A stretch of DNA of 6,838 nt from Clostridia bacterium (GTDB lineage: Bacteria > Bacillota_A > Clostridia > UMGS1883 > HGM11501), in assembly GCA_017536285.1 (NCBI GenBank), contig JAFXHP010000045.1:1-6838 (forward strand). The letters run 5' to 3'. Below, one piece after another: positions 6,834-6,838 of the stretch. The translations under genes and the position numbers were made by a program. Each line of letters opens with the position of its first letter. Within the stretch, counting starts at the first letter, position 1. Below the pieces are notes generated by a model. That model was not told the origin of the DNA. It made no database searches and was given only the letters and a program-made list of their open reading frames with translations.

Positions 6834-6838
6834 AAGGG

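Overview
The window comes from an anaerobic bacterium, most likely a fermentative member of the Bacillota (Clostridia), possibly from a gut. The reasons are the [FeFe]-hydrogenase maturation genes, strong AGGAG-type ribosome binding sites, a near-consensus sigma-A promoter and AT-rich spacers. This placement is inferred from gene content and was not tested by phylogeny. All convincing genes lie on the minus strand, so transcription runs from high to low coordinates.

Layout in reading order. (1) 6833-3777: a very large protein of at least 1018 residues, with no signal peptide. It looks like a multidomain glycoside-hydrolase-type protein of the DUF6259/GH101-like kind, and its true start may lie outside the window. 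(2) 3776-3608: a 169-base regulatory spacer. It holds a textbook promoter (TTGACA, 17-base spacer, TATAAT), a short leader RNA, and a strong 13-bp hairpin followed by seven T's placed before the first gene of the next operon. This looks like a transcription attenuator or small riboswitch. (3) 3607-140: a tight four-gene operon: a TM1266-family small protein, hydE, hydF and a type I L-asparaginase (ansA). The genes overlap or are separated by 1 to 3 bases, and the ribosome binding sites of hydF and ansA lie in the ends of the genes before them. (4) 139-1: a non-coding 3' region with an 11-bp perfect hairpin (likely terminator) inside a larger set of nested inverted repeats.

How the genes fit together: HydE (radical SAM) and HydF (GTPase scaffold) are two of the three dedicated maturases that build the H-cluster of [FeFe] hydrogenase. 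The third, HydG, which makes the Fe(CO)2(CN) synthon, is absent here although it often sits in this kind of operon, and no hydrogenase structural gene is present. The asparaginase releases ammonia, and ammonia is a reported nitrogen source for the H-cluster dithiomethylamine bridge. Many hyd operons carry aspartate ammonia-lyase, another ammonia-releasing enzyme, so the linkage may be functional. The main candidates for something undescribed are the leader RNA controlling the hyd operon and the maturation role of the coupled asparaginase.
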